Source: Atrina japonica (taxonomy: Eukaryota > Mollusca > Bivalvia > Pterioida > Pinnidae). Taken from it: 64,000 nt of DNA. Each line of letters starts with the position of its first letter. Positions within the stretch are counted from its first letter, which is position 1. The stretch lies in contig BROG01000350.1 in the NCBI GenBank assembly GCA_030159075.1, positions 682,001 to 746,000 of the forward strand. Direction: 5' to 3'. Both the position numbers and the translations under genes were made by a program. Below the pieces are notes generated by a model. The model was not told the DNA's origin. It searched no databases and saw nothing but the letters and a program-made list of their open reading frames with translations. Shown here in pieces: positions 57,985 to 64,000 of the stretch.

Positions 57985-59080
57985 AAGTAAATACCAACAT
58001 AGTAAACGGCATGACAACATAATAGAATATTATGCCAGCAATAGTAAACGGCATGACAAAATAATAGAATATTATGCCAACATAGTAAACGGCATGACAA
58101 TATAATAAAATATAATGCCAACACAGTAAACGGCATGACAACATGATAAAATATAATGCCAACATAGTAAACAGCATGACAACATGATAAAATATAATGC
58201 CAACAAAGTAAACTGCATGACAACATAATAGAATATTATGCCAGCAATAGTAAACGGCACGACAACATAATAAAATATAATGGAAACATAGTAAACAGCA
58301 TGACAACATGATAAAATATAATGCCAGCAATAGTAAACGGCATGACAATATAATTAAATATAATGCCAACATAGTAAACGGCATGACAACATAATAGAAT
58401 ATTATGCCAGCAATAGTAAACGGCATGACAACATAATAGAATATAATGCCAGCAATAATAAACGGCATGGCAACATAATAGAATATTATGCCAGCAATAG
58501 TAAACGGCATGACAATATAATAAAATATAATGGCAACATAGTAAACAGCATGACAACATGATAAATATAATGCCAACAATAGTAAACGACATGACAACAT
58601 GATAAAATATAATGTCAATATAGTAAACGGCATTGAAACCTAATAAAATATAATGCCAACAATAGTAAACGGCGTTGAAACCTAATAAAATATAATGCCA
58701 ACAATAGTAAACGACATGACAACATAATAAAATGTAATGCCAACATAGTAAACGACATGACAACATAATAAAATGTAATGCCAACATAGTAAACGACATG
58801 ACAACATAATAAAATGTAATGCCAACATAGTAAACGGCATGACAACATAATAAAATGTAATGGCAACAAAGTAAACTGCATGACAACATAACAGAATATT
58901 ATGCCAGCAATAGTAAACGGCACGACAACATAATAAAATATAATGGCAACATAGTAAACGACATGACAACATAATAAAATGTAATGCCAAAATAGTAAAC
59001 GGCATGACAATATGATAAAATATAATGCCAACAATAGTGAACGTCATGACAATATGATAAAATATAATATTATACATCTT
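57985..59080. repeat. 41-bp minisatellite AGTAAACGGCATGACAACAT
   Basis: About 26 units of AGTAAACGGCATGACAACAT, AATAAAATATAATGCCAAC and AT, 41-42 bp each. The unit length is not a multiple of three, so each minus-strand frame cycles through three peptides (CHAVYYVGIIFYY, VVMPFTMLALYF, MLSCRLLCWHYIL) without stops. This produces overlapping minus frames of up to 261 codons that should not be annotated as genes. Confidence 0.93.
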
Positions 59081-59147
59081 CGCCTCGGTTGACAATTTAT
59101 TTCCTCGGGGTGACAATTTCCATTACCACCCAATCAGGATAGTTATA

Positions 59148-59245
59148 TTTAAATAATGCCAACATAGAAAACGTCACGACAACATAATGAAATGTAATGC
59201 CAACACAGTAAACGACATGACAACATATCAATTACAATGTCAACA
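59148..59245. repeat. Detached units of the 41-bp array
   Basis: TGCCAACATAGAAAACGTCA and CCAACACAGTAAACGACATG continue the array after about 65 bp of unrelated sequence (CGCCTCGGTTGACAATTTAT, CCTCGGGGTGACAATTTCC). Confidence 0.8.
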
Positions 59246-59339
59246 TTATTTAATGGTAAGTAAACAATGAATGATATTAAAGTTAAATTTTACCTCGGTA
59301 AAATAGCTTTGTTTGCGATTACTTTGTTTCACAAACTGA

Positions 59340-59560
59340 AATGTTGAGATACTTGTTCGATAGCGGCGGTTGTTGAGTGTTCTGTACTAATTGTGATGAG
59401 GATTTGTTCCTCACTTATTTGATTTGAATTTGACTGTGGACTCCATGGCACGTGATCCCACTTCTAAATTTGAAGAGGTCCATGTTTGTTCAATATTCAC
59501 CAGATTAATGTAATATGTATCCTGGACATCGTGAAGATTTAAACTTTGGTATTTGAGGTT
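59340..59560 (+). repeat. Dispersed repeat family D, copy with internal deletion
   Basis: GATGAGGATTTGTTCCTCAC, TTTGACTGTGGACTC then directly CATGGCACGTGATCCCACTT, and TGTATCCTGGACATCGTGAA. The GACAGGGGATGCTTACTC part is deleted. Confidence 0.72.
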
Positions 59561-59564
59561 TTTA

Positions 59565-62095
59565 TAATAGAGTTATTTGATATAAAATATGTAGTGCTTC
59601 ACGCAAAAGTTCTAAATCACAGAAAAATAAATGTATACATATATATTATTATATCCATTCAGGGGTATTTGCTGGTTGCTCTTTGTATGTACGTGATTAA
59701 TCATAAATAAAAAATAAGATTAAACGAAACACACATTTCTTACTGTTATCATCATACTGTCTAATCGCTATTTCAGTGTACCTAAAAATTGAAGATATCA
59801 TTGGCTGTGAGGTGGTGCCGATATGTTCTTCTTTCATCAACACAGTAAGGGAGGAGACTCATGCAAGACAACAATCCACATATTAGATGAAAATATCTGA
59901 AAAGGTGAGAAGGGCTATAAAAGACAAACTTCGAAACTATATGTTATTGAATGTTTTCTCATATCAGCTATAAGTTATAGGTCTAAACAAAATAATTTAG
60001 ACAACTTCATACTGTTTTATTTCTTCCTTCTGTGCAGGATGACGCGCATTGGTTTCTCTACATTAGAAAACGAGTACCACTTGCGGTGGTTTAGTGGTAG
60101 TGTTCGACTCTCAAGTACATTGCCATACCAAAAACATAAAGATGGTAGTGCTTTCGTCAATCGCTCGACATACGTGGTGAAAGTCACACGGGTCTTTCTG
60201 ATGGGATTTAAAACCGATACCCCATGTCATGACAGGCACGGAAGGTAAAAGGGATCTCACTGCATTGTCATCCGTCCATAGTATACAGACCAAAATTTGT
60301 CTATCTCCTCTTAAGCCGGGTGACATTTCCAAATAAGCGAAAAACACTTTGCAGTAAAAGGTAATAATGACCTGTAAACCGGACATGGACTTCAAGGTAG
60401 GATATATGGGTGATTTGCTAATTTGGGTGACTGAGTTGTTAAAAAATTAATGTAAGCATGAACTTTCTCGCAAAGAACCAAAACATCTTTGCGCATATTT
60501 TTTTACTATAGCGGTGCGACATTTAACTCCGGACACGACAATGGTTGGACTAATTTTTACATCTTTTTTGTGGTGACAATTAAGATTGATTTATGGTAAA
60601 TGGGCATAAGCAAACGATAGAACAGGCAATGCATCTGAAATCCCACAACATTATATTTTTGAAGATGTTCAATTTCAAATCAAAACTCTTCCCATCGCTC
60701 TCCTATGTAAAATGCCATGGGGTAAATTTCCATGGAAACTTTCCTGTCACATATCGCATACATCCCGGAGTCAATTAACTACGGGCTGAATTGAGAAATG
60801 TCATGCTGTACGTACATTTGTCCAATGATTTGACGATTTAATTTATTGCATACATACAATGAACGTCTTCTTTACTAACTCAGTTACATTGAAATGTCTA
60901 TCTTTCAAGTTATGTTTGTCTAGTACGTCATCCTTGTAACGGAAAACGGATTTTTATTGTCAAATTAGTTGTTTTCCTATACGAAGATTTCTTCGACGCA
61001 TTTGAAAGGAGGTCAGTATGGTATGTAAAATTATGATATGCTTGAATGACTATACTTTAATATTATAAACATAATTCTCAAGACGACCGCTTCTGCCAAC
61101 CAGACTCCACCAGTTGAGCTCCAATTTATATAGATTTTCTAAAGGGAAAATATTAAGACTTGCCCCCTCCTTTGTCTAAGCTTTGATGTTAAAAGATCAC
61201 AAGGTTACGACCCATTACCTTGTTTATCCCTAGATGACCTTGTCTCATATCTACAATGTTGTACAAAGTGAAAGATACAGGTAATATCAATGTTTGCTAG
61301 GTGTGATCACATTAAAACAGATTGAATATCGTGTTTCGACTTTGTAGATCAAATTAATTTTGCAATTTCTTGTTATTTTCAATAAGATCTAGTTCAATTC
61401 ACATTTCGTTGTTAGTTTGAGGTTAGTGTTATCCTTTTGTTTGATTTCAATTTTCATTGATTTATTGTATCATCATGCTGTACTTGTAAAATGTAGCAAT
61501 TCTTTCACTCTCCGGTTGTGTGTAGGTGAGAGGATGTTTGCGTGACAGTATGTATGTGTACGTTTTTCATTTTATTTTAATAGTTTTGTCCTGATAAAGA
61601 GACAGGTCGTCCCGAAAATTGGACATTTATTTTGTCCGTGTCGTTAGTCATTTTAGTGCTTTATATATTCTTTTCCTGACTTGTACCTCTTGCTTATAAT
61701 TAATATTTAAAGGAGGAATGTTCTTACAGTTCGTACATCAAGTACATTGAGTAATAAAAGAAAAAGTCAAAATGTTCTTTTTGGAAAACTTTAAATATTA
61801 GGAAGTCAAAGCGATACGTTTAGTCATAATTCTTATAGACAATTTTACAACTGCTTTGCAGCAAGTGATTAGACACTGCATCGAGTGAAACATGGTATTA
61901 ACAAACATTAACACCAGTCATAAACATTTTGCGAATTTTTTTTCTTCTAACGAGGATCTTCGCATTCTTCTGACAAAAATCTGTCAGTTAGTTTGTTTGT
62001 TTATATAAAATGATCGTAGAATACAAGTATAATACAATCTTGTAAAAATAACGTTGAATAGAAAAAAATGAGAATTGTTTATCATTTGTATTAGA
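59565..62095. other. No supported gene; fragments of dispersed repeats
   Basis: 60085-60260 starts GCGGTGGTTTAGTGGTAGTG, tRNA box A-like, but has no clear box B. 61055-61140 is family F. 61575-61680 (GTCCTGATAAAGAGACAGGT, CGTGTCGTTAGTCATTTTA) repeats the stretch that follows the inverted repeat at 57370-57440. Frames at 60039 and 60111 show no domain. Confidence 0.5.
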
Positions 62096-62104
62096 GAAAC
62101 TGCC

Positions 62105-63055
62105 ATACATATTCATATACAAATCACAGATACCAAAGTATAAATCTGTAGAAGTCACAGATACCAAAGTATAAAATCTATAAATCTATAGACGTCATAG
62201 ATACCAAAGTATCAATCTATAGACGTCACAGATACCAAAGTAATTTGTATATATCTATAGACGTCACAGATACTAAAGTATAAATGTATAGACGTCACAG
62301 GTACCAAAGTATAAATCTATAGACGTCACAGATACCAAAGTACATTTGTATATATCTATAGACGTCACAGATACCAAAGTATAAATCTAGACGTCACAGA
62401 TACCAAAGTATAAATCTATAGACGTCACAGGTACCAAAGAACAAATATATAGATGTCACAGATACACAAAGTATATATCTATAGACGTCACAGATACCAC
62501 AGTATAAATCTATAGACGTCACAGATACCAAAGTATAAATCTATAGACGTCACAGATACCACAGTATAAATCTATAGACGTCACAGATACCAAAGTATAA
62601 ATCTATAGACGTCGCAAATACCAAAGTATAAATCTATAGACGTCACAGATACCAAAGTATAAATCTATAGACGTCACAGATACAGAAGTATATATCTATA
62701 GACGTCACAGATACCAAAGTATATATCTATAGACGTCACAGATCTATAGACATCACAGATACCAAAGTATAAATCTATAGATGTCACAGATACCAAAGTA
62801 TAAATCTATAGACGTCACAGATACCAAAGTATAAATCTATAGACGTCACAGATACAGAAGTATAAATCTATAGACGTCACAGATACCAAAGTATATATCT
62901 ATAGACGTCAGAGATACAGAAGTATAAATCTATAGACGTCACAGATACCAGAGTATAAATCTATAGACGTCACAGATGCCAAAGTATAAATCAATAAAAA
63001 GTCACAGGTACCAAAGTATAAATCAATAAAAATTCACAGGTACCAAAGTACCAAA
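62105..63055. repeat. 31-bp minisatellite GTCACAGATACCAAAGTATA
   Basis: About 30 units of TATAGACGTCACAGATACCA and AAGTATAAATC. Variants (ACAGAAG, GGTACC, deletions) are interspersed. The last units GTCACAGGTACCAAAGTATA pass straight into a family D element on the minus strand. Confidence 0.94.
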
Positions 63056-63190
63056 CTTCAGGATGACCAAAAGACAATATATTAAACTGGTGAATATTGA
63101 ACAAACACGGAAATCCAGAGGTGGGACCACGTGTCATGGAGGAGTAAGCAACCCCTGTTGACCGGGCACACACTCCGTGATTGTATTTAA
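63000..63190 (-). repeat. Dispersed repeat family D, minus copy joined to the 31-bp array
   Basis: AGGTACCAAAGTACCAAACT, GGTGAATATTGAACAAACAC, GGAGGAGTAAGCAACCCCTG and TTGACCGGGCACACACTC are the reverse complement of the 36.4-kb copy. The 60-codon minus frame is repeat. Confidence 0.8.
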
Positions 63191-63194
63191 TAAA

Positions 63195-64000
63195 TATGAT
63201 ATGTTTTGTTCTGATCTAAACATGGCACATTAAAAAACTGAAACATGAAGACGCTATCGTATTTAAATGATATGGTAGCCAACATGTAGCCTAAGTACCA
63301 AAGGTTTAACAAAAATTAGGATAAGTGAGAACATGAAATATGGAATATCTAGGGAAGTGATCAGGTGAGCATTCCTCCATGCACGTGTTTAATGAAAATC
63401 GTTTAACACGGTCTTTTGCTGTAGCCACCAACAAATCACTGTTTAAAAATTAAGATAAACGATAAATCTTCAAGTATCACCAACATGGACAATTAAAAGT
63501 TGTACTTCAAAATGAGGTGGCGTATTGCAGGAAAAGAGCGCGCGTTGGCAATATCAGTAATCATTTGCACTGTTTTAAAGGGTATCTTGTAGGCCTATCG
63601 ATCTAACCGCTCACATTGAAGTTTGTATGAGGTGGGACAAATATGACTTCGTCATTGAACCCCGGTGATAATAAATGATAACATTTACATGATGTTTAAT
63701 TCAACATACCGCTAACGTAAACATAAGCAACACGTGATAATATCAGCAATAATAATTATCACTAAAATGAAACGATATAATTTAACCATATAAAATATTA
63801 CGGACTGATTGGGTGCCCGAGGGTATTCATAAACTAGTACCTGGTATTTCGGTACCAGCTGATAATCTTATACTAAAAAATATTTGGCACTGATAACACA
63901 ATTTAAATTCTAAATTCTAGGATAGTCGTCCTTTTACAGTGGTCACTCTAAGACGGCGTTTGTCTATACATTTAGATTTATCATTTTGCCTTGTATGATA
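63195..64000. other. Gene-free end of window
   Basis: I see no exon, array or inverted repeat that I can support. Confidence 0.5.

Noticed and set aside
57848..59116. Minus-strand open frames of up to 261 codons with hydrophobic Cys/Tyr-rich peptides
   Set aside because: They are translations of the 41-bp tandem array in all three frames; no unique domain, promoter or splice signal.
60075..60260. Possible tRNA gene or SINE head starting GCGGTGGTTTAGTGGTAGTG
   Set aside because: Box A-like only; no proper box B or cloverleaf could be traced.

Overview
The window is AT-rich, intron- and repeat-dominated animal DNA, most likely from a bivalve mollusc. Three things point that way: split genes with GT-AG introns encoding animal signalling proteins, a V-SINE-like element resembling the RUDI family reported from molluscs, and dispersed repeats of a kind I recall as common in bivalve sequence. 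No search was run, so the clade is an inference. No bacterial, viral or organellar gene was seen, and no intact tRNA or rRNA gene.

Gene 1 (+ strand, about 1.2-35.2 kb) is the 3' part of a rabphilin-3A/Doc2-type double-C2 gene. Eleven well-supported coding exons give 430 complete codons: a Ser-rich linker (three exons, all phase 1-1), then C2A (26.1-31.5 kb) and C2B (32.3-35.2 kb), both with complete sets of calcium-binding aspartates. Introns are large; the one between 3.2 and 23.4 kb spans 20 kb and holds a candidate 54-nt cassette exon or alternative terminal exon at 8.8 kb. Upstream exons, including any Rab-binding zinc finger, lie outside the window.

Gene 2 (- strand, 54.04-51.00 kb) is a complete three-exon, 199-residue atypical dual-specificity phosphatase closest to DUSP3/VHR. 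It keeps the C-X5-R active site, but the position of the general acid aspartate is occupied by asparagine.

The rest is repeats. There are at least sixteen minisatellite or microsatellite arrays (3.98-5.87, 6.18-6.56, 9.4-10.0, 11.6-12.5, 13.4-13.9, 17.9-18.7, 20.6-21.1, 22.1-23.1, 24.5-26.1, 29.1-29.5, 30.6-30.8, 32.0-32.2, 37.0-37.6, 58.0-59.2, 62.1-63.1 kb and others), several tRNA-derived SINEs, several inverted-repeat MITE families and long hairpins. Almost all long open frames in the window are translations of these arrays and are not called as genes. From 35.2 to 51.0 kb and from 54.1 kb to the end I see no supported coding exon.

The most interesting structure is at 33.16-33.95 kb. The C2B exon at 33873 and its preceding splice acceptor have been tandemly copied with an exact 115-bp period, and the older copies were later broken by a SINE (11-bp target duplication) and a MITE (TA duplication). 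Other notable points are the asparagine in the phosphatase, minisatellites that appear to grow out of transposon ends, and nested insertions with readable target-site duplications. I found no evidence of a wholly new biological system.
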